A stretch of 33,492 nucleotides of DNA from an uncultured Bacilli bacterium (GCA_944358545.1 CALVRJ010000013.1:1-33492), one strand, 5' to 3'. Numbered from the stretch's first letter, positions 24,514 through 33,256 are shown. Notes: generated by a model not told the origin, from the letters alone. Made by a program: numbers and translations.

Positions 24514-25986
24514 TTATTCAAATAAATTTTCAGTTCCTGTATTAGTCTGTTTAGGCCCTTGTTGTTGGCTAGTTACAGCCGAATCAAAAGCATTCGAAAA
24601 TATACTACCTGAACTATCAGGTTTTACATAGCCTTGATTTGTATTTACATTACTTTGAACTGTTCCATTCAAAGTTGTGTTATTAAAAGTATTTTGATTA
24701 ACAACCTGATTAGAATTATTTAATGGGCTAACCGTTTGTGTATTTTGTATAGTTTGAGTATTAACACTATTTTGAACTGGTTTTACTTGTGCAGCTACAT
24801 TTGAATTAGAAACTTGCGAATTAAGTAAATTAATAGTGTTTTCCTTAACTTCTGGAATTTCACCTTGTTTAGTATTTGAACCATCTTTAACAAAATTATT
24901 GTTATCAGTACCTTCTTCCTCCGGTTCTCCAGCCAAATTCTGAAGTTCTTTTGGTAAAAATACACCTTGAATTTCCAAATAATCAATTAAATATGGACTT
25001 GGATTATTTCTAATAACCTTGCCATCTGCTCCTTTTCGATAAATAACATTATGCTTAGCCTCATTAGTATCCTCAGTTACATAAAATTCAGTTACCTCAG
25101 CAATCTCTCTTTTAAATTGATGGGTTGCCTTATCAGTATAACCTCTTACATATATACCAATTTGAATATATCTACAAATGGATTTTATAAACTGATCCAT
25201 ATCCTGGCTAGTCTCAAGTAAACTATACATACGACTTGGAATAGAAGAAGCCTTATCCGCATGGATAGTAGACAAAATATAGTGACCTGATGAAATTGAG
25301 TTACGAACAGCCATAACTGCTTCAGCACTACGAACCTCGGAAAGTAAAATCCATTTTGGATTCTGTCTCATACATGCTTCCAATATATCAGTATATGTTG
25401 CAATATTATTAGTTTTCATCGATACAATATCGCGTGTTGGAAAAATCTTATCAAGGTGAAGCTCCAAAGTATCTTCGATTGTAATAATTTTTTCATTTTC
25501 AGCAATCTTAGAAGCTAAATACTTAATAAGCTCTGTTTTACCTGAACCAGTTTCACCACAAGCAATAATATTACAGTGACCTAACACACATTGTTCAAGA
25601 AAATCAATAATATCAAGTTCAACATATTTTTCAGCAACAATTTTATCTTTTTGTAATCGTATTTTTGCCGGTGTTTTACGAACAACACAAGCAATGCCAT
25701 TCTGAGCAATTGAATCATGAACAAATGCTAAACGAAGTTCAGCACTTTCAGCATCCAAGAATGGATGAGCCATATTAAAGGTTTTACCCATAACATTTGA
25801 ACACTGAAAGGCTAATTTCTCCATAAAAGTATTATTAACTTCCTTATTCTCAATTCTAAATATACCTTTAGATAAAGTCTTTAACCATACCTGACCACCA
25901 TTATCATAAGAAATATCAGTAATATCATCATCTTCCAAATATGGCTTCAGAGGACCGAAGTCAATTTGGTCGAACATATTATTCAT
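24514..25986 (-). CDS. tadA: TadA/CpaF-type secretion ATPase with long Asn/Gln-rich tail
   Basis: This hexameric GspE/VirB11-superfamily ATPase powers pilus assembly. The 490-aa product has an N-terminal domain (1-130), Walker A GETGSGKT (144-151), an Asp box IITIEDTLEL (167-176), a Walker B-type WILLSEVRSAEA (212-223) and a His box GHYILSTIHAD (234-244). All key residues are present. After the core, residues ~350-490 form an Asn/Gln/Thr-rich tail that ordinary CpaF proteins lack. As a VirB11 relative it could also serve the neighbouring T4SS module, which has no other VirB11. GAGGAG lies 9 nt before ATG. Confidence 0.92.
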   Translation of the reverse strand: MNNMFDQIDFGPLKPYLEDDDITDISYDNGGQVWLKTLSKGIFRIENKEVNNTFMEKLAFQCSNVMGKTFNMAHPFLDAESAELRLAFVHDSIAQNGIACVVRKTPAKIRLQKDKIVAEKYVELDIIDFLEQCVLGHCNIIACGETGSGKTELIKYLASKIAENEKIITIEDTLELHLDKIFPTRDIVSMKTNNIATYTDILEACMRQNPKWILLSEVRSAEAVMAVRNSISSGHYILSTIHADKASSIPSRMYSLLETSQDMDQFIKSICRYIQIGIYVRGYTDKATHQFKREIAEVTEFYVTEDTNEAKHNVIYRKGADGKVIRNNPSPYLIDYLEIQGVFLPKELQNLAGEPEEEGTDNNNFVKDGSNTKQGEIPEVKENTINLLNSQVSNSNVAAQVKPVQNSVNTQTIQNTQTVSPLNNSNQVVNQNTFNNTTLNGTVQSNVNTNQGYVKPDSSGSIFSNAFDSAVTSQQQGPKQTNTGTENLFE

Positions 25987-25992
25987 AAAATA

Positions 25993-27042
25993 TTACTCCT
26001 CATCATTTGCCATTGGTACACTAGTAGTGGCAGTATGAACTTCACCAGTCGCAATTTCTGTAACTGAAGCAGTTAAATTACCATCATTCTTAAATGTAAC
26101 TGTAACTTTTTTTCTATTTACAATAATAGGATCTTCATCATCCACAGTATAAGAACAAGTATAATCAGTTCCACATCCCTCAGGGAATTTAATAGTCATC
26201 TTCATATTATTATTTTTGTTAGATGAGAATGTAGGTACTAAATCACTTGCATCGTTTGAACCATCATCGATAGGTATATCAACAGAGTGTGCATTAATAT
26301 AGTCAACAAGTTGTTGTGTAGAAATTTCAGTAGCTCCTTGATTTGGTGCTTGACCACCATGAGGTACTGGATAAAGTTCAACACCTAAATCATCCATATA
26401 AGATGCTTTCTTAAGTAAACTATACATATTTCCAGGTAAACCAAATATCAACATTGAAGGACTTCTCTCTTCAGATGTATTTTCAAATACAGCCTTACCA
26501 GATGAATCCTTAACAGCTAAAACCTCAATATTTTCAATAAGTTTACCAACCATAATTGGCTCTTCCTCACCATTACCGACTTTCATAAAGATGTCAATTT
26601 TATTTCCAGGGAAAATTGAATTACCATAAGTAGTTTCCATATCAACAGGGAAATTATAAACTACTTCTCCAGCTTTTACTTTGGTAAATGCTGCATCAGG
26701 AAGTTCACTTTCGCTAATTACTGTATCAGTATAAAACATACTTCCCTCAGGAATAACTGTATTGATATTAGAATATTTTCCAACAATCTGACTTCGATCT
26801 TGAATTACATTGTCAGAAACTGAAATATTTGGCATATCAATTTCCTGAACCATATCATCGGTAATTTCAGTTCTAGGTTGAATTGTTTCAGTTGCAACCG
26901 GTATAGTTACCGGTTCAACCGCTTGATTAATTTGCGTACTATAACCAACATAAAGTAATACTAAAATAATAATTACTCCAATAATGGTTACCGTATTTTT
27001 GTTTTTAAAAAATCTTTTAAATGACGCCGTTACGCTTTCCAT
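25993..27042 (-). CDS. cpaB: CpaB/RcpC-like pilus assembly protein (SAF domain)
   Basis: The 349-aa product has a short cytoplasmic part, one TM helix (17-35) and an extracytoplasmic SAF-like domain (about 44-108: VTIPVATETIQPRTEITDDMV...VIPEGSMFY), then a CpaB-type domain (about 115-225 with VDMETTYGNSIFPGNKIDIFM). The C-terminal domain (about 270-349) is rich in beta-strand-like sequence and has a likely Cys pair (GCGTDYTCSY). In diderms CpaB works with the secretin; here, with no secretin gene, it probably acts in the cell wall space. It directly precedes tadA. Confidence 0.85.
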   Translation of the reverse strand: MESVTASFKRFFKNKNTVTIIGVIIILVLLYVGYSTQINQAVEPVTIPVATETIQPRTEITDDMVQEIDMPNISVSDNVIQDRSQIVGKYSNINTVIPEGSMFYTDTVISESELPDAAFTKVKAGEVVYNFPVDMETTYGNSIFPGNKIDIFMKVGNGEEEPIMVGKLIENIEVLAVKDSSGKAVFENTSEERSPSMLIFGLPGNMYSLLKKASYMDDLGVELYPVPHGGQAPNQGATEISTQQLVDYINAHSVDIPIDDGSNDASDLVPTFSSNKNNNMKMTIKFPEGCGTDYTCSYTVDDEDPIIVNRKKVTVTFKNDGNLTASVTEIATGEVHTATTSVPMANDEE

Positions 27043-27070
27043 ATTTTCTCCTTCTTTCTATTCTCTATTT

Positions 27071-27478
27071 TTAATAAGGGGTCTCCAAAATTGCATCAAT
27101 TCTATTAGATAAATTAAAGTTAAATGTATCACCACTCATACCATTAGAACCAAGTACACCACTTGAAACTCTAATACTTACCTTTGGTGGTTTTTCATTT
27201 ATATCGTAAAAACTAATCTTATATTCTCTAGACCTGCTAGCACTTTCTGCATATCTTCTAATAAAGTTCTCAGCAAACTTTTCACGATTAATTCTTACCT
27301 CACCTGTTGCTCTATATGATGCATAATCAAACGAATCCCACATAGCCGCTTCGGTAACTTCCTTTAAAAGCTGTGAATTATGCTCATCAACATTTGTCAA
27401 ATTTTGAAACAAGAATATAAAGATAATTCCAGCCACACCGAGCATTACAACAAACATGCCCCAAAATGACTCTTTCAT
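27071..27478 (-). CDS. TadE-like single-helix protein
   Basis: The 135-aa product starts MKESFWGMFVVML, with one TM helix (about 7-26), then a polar domain including NIDEHN-like and YRATGEVRINREKFAENFIRRYAES. It has no cysteine, unlike the other exported proteins of the locus. The place between the giant Cys-rich gene and cpaB, and the N-terminal form shared with the other pilin-like proteins, suggest a TadE-like minor subunit. It starts 3 bp after the upstream gene's stop. Confidence 0.7.
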   Translation of the reverse strand: MKESFWGMFVVMLGVAGIIFIFLFQNLTNVDEHNSQLLKEVTEAAMWDSFDYASYRATGEVRINREKFAENFIRRYAESASRSREYKISFYDINEKPPKVSIRVSSGVLGSNGMSGDTFNFNLSNRIDAILETPY

Positions 27479-27481
27479 CTT

Positions 27482-30400
27482 CTAATCACTACCTTTCTTG
27501 CTTTTATCACAGCTATAGAAATTACTTTTATTACTATTAGCACATAAACCAGTAACATCATATTCCAAATTATCTAAAAATTCACTTACACAAGCTTTAC
27601 CGTTATCTTTACATTTTAAATCCCAGTCATCATAAGAAGTAGAATCGTTATATTCTCTAATATCACCTATCTTTTTAGTATCAAGTACTATCTCATATAA
27701 AGGCTCACCTGAGTAAACAACACTACGTTTATTAATTATGTAATTAGAAGACACATTGTTATCATAACTACAATCTAATCTACCAGCTGAAATGCTATAA
27801 GAACACCAATTAGCACCAGTAACTCTTGCCTTAGAATCACTACCATCCTGACCTGGGAATGGGAATGTTAAATCAATTGGTCTATAAATAACATTTATAC
27901 CGCCAGTACCTGGACAAGTACCATCAGGCATCGGTGCACATTCACCACTTGGACAACATCCATAAGGACATTCACTAGTTGGACACTCTATTGTTGTCGT
28001 ACCAGGACAAATTCTATCATATTCCTCTTTAGAAATTTCTTTGCCATCGAAATCATAATACTTTCCATCTTTTACATAACAAGTACCACCGTCAGGACAA
28101 ATTCTATAAAACTCTTCTTTAGTAATTTGGTTACCACTAAAATCATAGTATTTTCCATTTTCGATGCGACACGTATATGGTGTATTTTTAGGTTTACATT
28201 GACCAGTTGATGAATTATATACTTGACCTACTGGACAACATGAATTAGTACTTGGATTCCAAGAACGTCCTAACCTATTAGCATCTGCTTCCGTTTCACA
28301 TCCATCAGCTGTTCCATCACATTCTCCAGTCTCCGGATTATAATTTGTTCCTACTGGACAACATTTATTAGTTGTTGGGTTCCAATCTCGGCCTAATCTA
28401 TTAGCATCCTCTTCTGTCTTACAAGAAGTAAGATTATTTTCACAAACCCCTGTCGTTGGATTATAAGTAGTTCCTACTGGACAACATGCTTTTGTTCTTG
28501 GATTCCAATCACGACCTAATCTATTGGCATCTGCTTCTGTCTTACAATCATCAGTAGTCGTTGGTGGAGTCCCTCCACTTGAACATTTTCCAGTTGATGA
28601 ATTATAAGTAGTTCCCACTGGACAACAACTGTTTGTCTTTGGATTCCAATCACGACCTAATCTATTGGCATCTGCTTCTGTTTTACATTCACTATCAGTA
28701 TCATCATCACATTTTCCAGTTTTAGAATTATAACTTGTACCTACTGGACAACATGACTTTGTCTTTGGATTCCAATCACGACCAAGTCTACTTGCATCCG
28801 CAGCCGTTTCACACTTTATTGTCTCCTCATCACATTTTCCGGTTGATGAATTATAAGTAGTTCCCACTGGACAACAACTATTTGTCTTTGGATTCCAATC
28901 ACGACCTAATCTATTGGCATCAGCCTCTGTCTTACAATCACCATCTTCATCAGGTGGAATAACAGATGGATTACAAATTCTATTATATTCAGATTTAGAA
29001 ATTTCTAATCCATTATAATAATATTTACCATTTCTTACCTCACAAGGACTCGGACTATTTATAAGTACCATACAAGAATAACCTGAATCAGTCGCACCAT
29101 CTATTTTATTTCTATTAATACAACTGTTAGAACCTGTACCAATTTTGTTTTCAGTTCTCTGGCTTACACAGTTTTCAAATGCCTCACCAGAACTACCAAA
29201 CATTTTTGCACACGCGCTGTTATTTAAAATATCCCAGTCACGTGACTCCATTCTTCCTTTTCTATATTTCTTATAAACATTATCCACTTTATTCCCAGAA
29301 GACTGTAAATAATCGTTATTTTGTGTATAAGCTTTAGAAATTCTAGAACCACTAGGTAATGTATAAGAAAATTGAATATCGCCTGCTGGTGCATTATCTT
29401 CAGCATTAGCCGTAAATGTAACAGGTAAATTAGGTAACCCTATATTCTCATACTCTTGAAGTTCACTAGCATCATTAGAAGGTTTATGTTTCATTGATAA
29501 ACCATCTTGTTTTCTAACATATTGATAATAATTCTGAGGTAATGTATAAGAATATGTAACAGACATAGTAAGCATGTCACCATTAATATTAGCCGAATAA
29601 CTATCAGGCTCATCATATCTTCTCATTTCTTCAGCCGAATTCATATTATATGGACTGCCACTATTCGTCTCATTATATCTAAACATTACTGTTCCTGTAT
29701 CACGCTTAAACTCACTCTCAGCATTTCTAGCATAAGCGTTCAAATTCCCGCCTTTACATTGCCTTATCTTAGTAACACGAACAGGTTTAAAGTTTTGGAT
29801 ACCAGTAGTTCTAAGATTTTCAAGTTCTCGTGCCGTTGGATTTAGCAAGAAAAATCTACCAGGAGTAACTTTAATAGTATTATTTACATTCGGGAAAAAC
29901 ACTTTGTACTCTTCTCTACAAAAAGTACCACCGCCTCTATCAAAGTATGTCTTAACATTACCATCCATTGATGAACTATTCATAATAGCTTCCCAGTCTG
30001 TCGTATCTTGAATAATATAGGCTTTGTTTTCACTGTCGTTCGAATTACAGTTAACACACGCCGCATCAACCGAATAATCATAAGGCTTAACAAACAATTT
30101 AGGATTAAAACCGATAATATTATAACCTTCACCACGATTTCTATCGGCAAATGCTAACCCAAGCTCAGACCGACCATTTGTTGTATACCAGCCACCTCTT
30201 CTACCAGCTGCGTTATGTATTCCCATATCATCTTGTGTCGTAAACAAATCGCCTTGCCAAGAACTACCAAATAGACCTAAATCCGGATGCTCTGCTGCCC
30301 ATGACTTACGTGGATACAAAATAGAACACCAAGTATTTACATCCCATGAAGAATAACCAAAACAAGTAAGTTTTTGAACTAAAATTCTATATCCATAAGA

Positions 30401-30901
30401 ATTAAAATTACCAGGATCAGAACCTTGTTCTTTCAAGTTATTTATATTTTGATTAAATTCACTTAATAATTGATTTGCATAAGTCTTTTCACTTACCGTT
30501 TGAACATTATCAAGACCACCACGAGCCTGAATATCTCTTGCCAAGTTCAAAAGGCTACCATTTTTACTTCCATACCTACAACCATTTGCTTCAGCTGTAC
30601 TATTTGCTTTCCTATCGATATCGGAAATTATATAACGGCCCTGTGCCCCCGTATTTACAACGACACACTTCCCAACATCGTAGTAATCACCATATTGTGG
30701 TTTATATACAAGTTGAAATAAATAAACTCCTGAATCAAAACCACTACCACCATCAGTCATATGATTAATATCAGTTCCACCACCAGTAGCACCGCCACTG
30801 CCAGTATAACCACCGGTCTGCCAAGCTTCTACTTGAACCGAACTAAAACCGATAATCGTGACAAATAAAAGCAAAAATAACTTTTGAAATGTCCTCTTCA
30901 T
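27482..30901 (-). CDS. Giant secreted Cys-rich repeat protein, putative pilus-associated adhesin
   Basis: The 1139-aa product has a signal peptide (1-26, ending VEA). Residues ~27-600 hold a large unassigned domain with scattered Cys, starting with a Gly/Thr-rich segment. Then come a C...NGKYYYNG...RIC unit, six tandem ~41-residue repeats (C-T-E-A-D-A-N-R-L-G-R-D-W-N-P ... CCPVGT-x-Y-N ... TG-x-C), two more NGKYYDF-x-G units and a short CPYGCCPSGEC segment. No sortase LPxTG motif or C-terminal TM helix is seen, so attachment is probably through the pilus or other proteins. Being first among the Tad genes and by far the largest exported protein, it is the best candidate for the tip or surface binding subunit. 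Start: AAGGAGG before ATG. Confidence 0.85.
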   Translation of the reverse strand: MKRTFQKLFLLLFVTIIGFSSVQVEAWQTGGYTGSGGATGGGTDINHMTDGGSGFDSGVYLFQLVYKPQYGDYYDVGKCVVVNTGAQGRYIISDIDRKANSTAEANGCRYGSKNGSLLNLARDIQARGGLDNVQTVSEKTYANQLLSEFNQNINNLKEQGSDPGNFNSYGYRILVQKLTCFGYSSWDVNTWCSILYPRKSWAAEHPDLGLFGSSWQGDLFTTQDDMGIHNAAGRRGGWYTTNGRSELGLAFADRNRGEGYNIIGFNPKLFVKPYDYSVDAACVNCNSNDSENKAYIIQDTTDWEAIMNSSSMDGNVKTYFDRGGGTFCREEYKVFFPNVNNTIKVTPGRFFLLNPTARELENLRTTGIQNFKPVRVTKIRQCKGGNLNAYARNAESEFKRDTGTVMFRYNETNSGSPYNMNSAEEMRRYDEPDSYSANINGDMLTMSVTYSYTLPQNYYQYVRKQDGLSMKHKPSNDASELQEYENIGLPNLPVTFTANAEDNAPAGDIQFSYTLPSGSRISKAYTQNNDYLQSSGNKVDNVYKKYRKGRMESRDWDILNNSACAKMFGSSGEAFENCVSQRTENKIGTGSNSCINRNKIDGATDSGYSCMVLINSPSPCEVRNGKYYYNGLEISKSEYNRICNPSVIPPDEDGDCKTEADANRLGRDWNPKTNSCCPVGTTYNSSTGKCDEETIKCETAADASRLGRDWNPKTKSCCPVGTSYNSKTGKCDDDTDSECKTEADANRLGRDWNPKTNSCCPVGTTYNSSTGKCSSGGTPPTTTDDCKTEADANRLGRDWNPRTKACCPVGTTYNPTTGVCENNLTSCKTEEDANRLGRDWNPTTNKCCPVGTNYNPETGECDGTADGCETEADANRLGRSWNPSTNSCCPVGQVYNSSTGQCKPKNTPYTCRIENGKYYDFSGNQITKEEFYRICPDGGTCYVKDGKYYDFDGKEISKEEYDRICPGTTTIECPTSECPYGCCPSGECAPMPDGTCPGTGGINVIYRPIDLTFPFPGQDGSDSKARVTGANWCSYSISAGRLDCSYDNNVSSNYIINKRSVVYSGEPLYEIVLDTKKIGDIREYNDSTSYDDWDLKCKDNGKACVSEFLDNLEYDVTGLCANSNKSNFYSCDKSKKGSD
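28196..28936 (-). repeat. Six tandem ~123-bp coding repeats (Cys-rich module)
   Basis: Six copies of a ~41-codon unit, each with four Cys (one at the start, a CC pair, and one at the end), differ mainly in the linkers (EETIK, DDTDSE, SSGGTPPTTTDD, ENNLTS, DGTADG). Copies 1 and 3 are nearly identical in DNA, which suggests recent expansion or gene conversion, so copy number may vary between strains. Confidence 0.93.
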
Positions 30902-30902
30902 T

Positions 30903-31553
30903 TTAATGCCTCCTTCTTGGTAATCTCTTTATAACTACCAAAATAATAATTAAAATTACTATACCTAACCCAACTGATAAAATTAAAACATTATCTCTAA
31001 AAAAGTTAAGTATTGTACTCCAAACACTATTGTCTTGAACACTCTTTTGATTAGCTAAAGCTATATCCTGCTTATATTTAACAAACTCATTTTCAAATTG
31101 TGAATTTGTTAGCGAAACATTAAGCCATCTCTGGCAATATTTAAAATTAGGATTTTCTTTGCATTCATCATAAGTGCTGTAATAGTTATAAAATGGCGTA
31201 CTTATATATTTAGTAACTAACTTCTTTCCAGAACAATTAGGATCACTAGAATATATATCAAAAGTCAAAGTTGTTCCAGCTCCAACATTTACGTTTTGCT
31301 CGGTTGCACCGCTAAGCATTACCGTTCCCAAAGTTCCTGGATTATAATAAGTTACATAAATATCATTTGTTAAATTAGTAAGTGTTACTGTAAAATTAGC
31401 ATTACTATCATAATTATAACTAAGTTTGACATTATTTGCGATTTTTGAAAGCTCTGCAAGCCTCTGATAATCACAATCCGCAGAAACTTTAGTTATAAAA
31501 GGAGTCATACAAATAAACACAAATATTATATAAAATATTTTCTTACCCTTCAT
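30903..31553 (-). CDS. Exported protein with C-terminal membrane anchor, unknown
   Basis: The 216-aa product has a signal peptide (about 1-25, ending VSA), an extracytoplasmic domain of Ig-like, beta-rich character (VKLSYNYDSNANFTVTLTN...) with four Cys (ADCDY, PNCSG, DECKE, KYCQR), a predicted helical stretch, and a C-terminal TM helix (about 186-208) followed by KRLPRRRH. It is type I in topology and could display its domain at the machine. ATG at 31553 follows GGAGGATACGGTA; an upstream in-frame ATG at 31586 lies before the -10 box and is rejected. Family not recognised. Confidence 0.78.
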   Translation of the reverse strand: MKGKKIFYIIFVFICMTPFITKVSADCDYQRLAELSKIANNVKLSYNYDSNANFTVTLTNLTNDIYVTYYNPGTLGTVMLSGATEQNVNVGAGTTLTFDIYSSDPNCSGKKLVTKYISTPFYNYYSTYDECKENPNFKYCQRWLNVSLTNSQFENEFVKYKQDIALANQKSVQDNSVWSTILNFFRDNVLILSVGLGIVILIIILVVIKRLPRRRH

Positions 31554-31572
31554 TACCGTATCCTCCTTTATT

Positions 31573-31581
31573 ATTATAACA
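31573..31581 (-). promoter_or_regulatory. Extended -10 promoter before the C-anchored protein
   Basis: TGTTATAAT on the minus strand (TATAAT at 31578-31573) lies about 20 bp upstream of the ATG at 31553, just ahead of the GGAGG. The -35 is poor (A-run). Confidence 0.5.
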
Positions 31582-31622
31582 TACATTTAGCATGTTTTTT
31601 TATTTTTATGTAAAATATTTGT

Positions 31623-33230
31623 CTATTTCAAATTATATTTGTAAATTGAACCTCGTATATCAAAAGTCAAATAAATCTCGCTTGCATTTTTTGTCTCACT
31701 AGGTACCTCTATATAATAAGTATTAGCCTCAACAGTTGATGATGGTTTCACATTAGATGACTCTATTTTTTCGCTTTTCCAAACGTCACCAACTTTATAG
31801 TGAATAGTTCCATATGAATTCATTACGTTTCTAAAAGAATTCAAATCAGGAATATTAACAGTTTCATCAACGTTCAAAGTCCCTACAAATTTCATTAAAG
31901 TTTTATCGTAATTACCACTAGCTGTTGGTGTTACATATTCATAAGAGTTATTACACTTATCATTCGCATAACAGAACAAATAACTAACTTTAAACCTATC
32001 AGCTATTTCAAAACTATCAATATCTAAACTTGTAGACCCTAAAATACTGCCATAAAAATCTAAATCTTCACCTAAATTGGCCTCAGCAACTGTCTCACCA
32101 TTACCAAACTTTTCAGGTTTTAATTTAACATAATTGTTCTTAGCTCCTACCTGACCTTTGACATAACTTAAATCATCATTAACTTTTAATTCCATTTTTT
32201 CATTAACTAAACTTTTAGGAATCTCAAATACTATAATATAAGATTCAAACTCATCTTTTAACTCTTCTTTATTATATGGAGTACCTAAATCATACAATCT
32301 CTTAGCCGCCTCTTTATTCTGCCCATAAGTAAGATTACCTATTTTCAAAGTTATAAGACCTGTATTAAGCGTCTCTGAACCATTTGTTCTAACATCAAAC
32401 TTAACTACAACTAATGTATCATCATCTGACACAACTTGACTACCATTTATATCATTATTAGTTATATAACTATTTTTTACATTAAAATCTACTCCACTTG
32501 CCGTGAAAGTTGTTCCCTGACTATAATTAGCTGAATATATTCCAACGTTAAAATATATCCAAAAAGCTAAAACAACTAAACAAATAATCCCAATCGTATT
32601 AATAATAAACTTATTTTCAAAATAAACATATTTAGCATGTCTAACTCTTCTCTTAACATCGCGAATCGCTTTACCTTTGTCGACTTCAAGAGAAACCTCA
32701 ATTTCTTCACTATCCTTTTCACTTATATCTAGCTGCTGCAAATCTGAAGTAAAGTTAAATTGTTTAATATCAAAACCAGTTGCTCTAAGTGCGACTAAAA
32801 TAAAACTTATACCTTGTAAAAATAACGCAATAAAAGCAAAATCTTGATAAGCCTTAGTTACTCTGACATCAAGCATTACATTAGATATATTTATAAGACC
32901 TGAATAACAAAAACCATAAAGAACTACAACTAATACATAAATAACAATATTATATATATACAAAAACTTTGGCTTTTTCTTATAAATCATTACTGAAAGT
33001 AATGCAATCGTCACAATAACAATAAACATCGACAGCAAAAAACTATAAATATTTAAAACTGACTCTGGTGTAAAAGCCGCTAAGGCTTGCTCAGGACTAG
33101 TCAAATAAGTATTAAAAAAGCGATAGAGAGTAAACGTTCTAAGCAATAAAATCAATATTAAAACAGCCATTATTACATGTAATAGCTTAAAATATTTAAT
33201 AAAAAGTGCATAAGGCTTCCTTAGAATCAT
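31623..33230 (-). CDS. Polytopic membrane protein with C-terminal ectodomain (DUF4352-like), unknown
   Basis: The 535-aa product has four N-terminal TM helices (about 15-35, 60-82, 90-112, 128-150), a cytoplasmic segment ending in a basic stretch (about 155-205, DVKRRVRHAKY), a fifth helix (about 212-230) and a ~300-residue ectodomain. The first ectodomain part (GVDFNVKNSYITNN...TLVVVKFDVRTNGSET...LKIGNLTY) resembles the telokin-like/DUF4352 beta fold often found in Gram-positive surface lipoproteins. A Cys pair (FCYANDKCNN) lies near the end. First gene of the operon; it could anchor or sense for the apparatus. GGGAGGG precedes the ATG. Confidence 0.78.
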   Translation of the reverse strand: MILRKPYALFIKYFKLLHVIMAVLILILLLRTFTLYRFFNTYLTSPEQALAAFTPESVLNIYSFLLSMFIVIVTIALLSVMIYKKKPKFLYIYNIVIYVLVVVLYGFCYSGLINISNVMLDVRVTKAYQDFAFIALFLQGISFILVALRATGFDIKQFNFTSDLQQLDISEKDSEEIEVSLEVDKGKAIRDVKRRVRHAKYVYFENKFIINTIGIICLVVLAFWIYFNVGIYSANYSQGTTFTASGVDFNVKNSYITNNDINGSQVVSDDDTLVVVKFDVRTNGSETLNTGLITLKIGNLTYGQNKEAAKRLYDLGTPYNKEELKDEFESYIIVFEIPKSLVNEKMELKVNDDLSYVKGQVGAKNNYVKLKPEKFGNGETVAEANLGEDLDFYGSILGSTSLDIDSFEIADRFKVSYLFCYANDKCNNSYEYVTPTASGNYDKTLMKFVGTLNVDETVNIPDLNSFRNVMNSYGTIHYKVGDVWKSEKIESSNVKPSSTVEANTYYIEVPSETKNASEIYLTFDIRGSIYKYNLK

Positions 33231-33256
33231 TTCTAGCCCTCCCCTATTCTGGCTTA

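Noticed and set aside
28196-28936. CRISPR-like array
   Set aside because: The regular ~123-bp periodicity is coding: the units are in frame, give a conserved Cys-rich repeat, and have no short palindromic repeat with unique spacers.
30470-30768. Overlapping plus-strand frames within the giant protein gene, and a similar frame at 9948-10151
   Set aside because: Antisense to coding repeats and low-complexity regions; two plus frames overlap each other and none has a promoter or ribosome binding site.
31590-31645. Terminator between the first two operon genes
   Set aside because: The best hairpin has only a 5-bp AT stem (ATTTG/CAAAT) with an unconvincing T-run.
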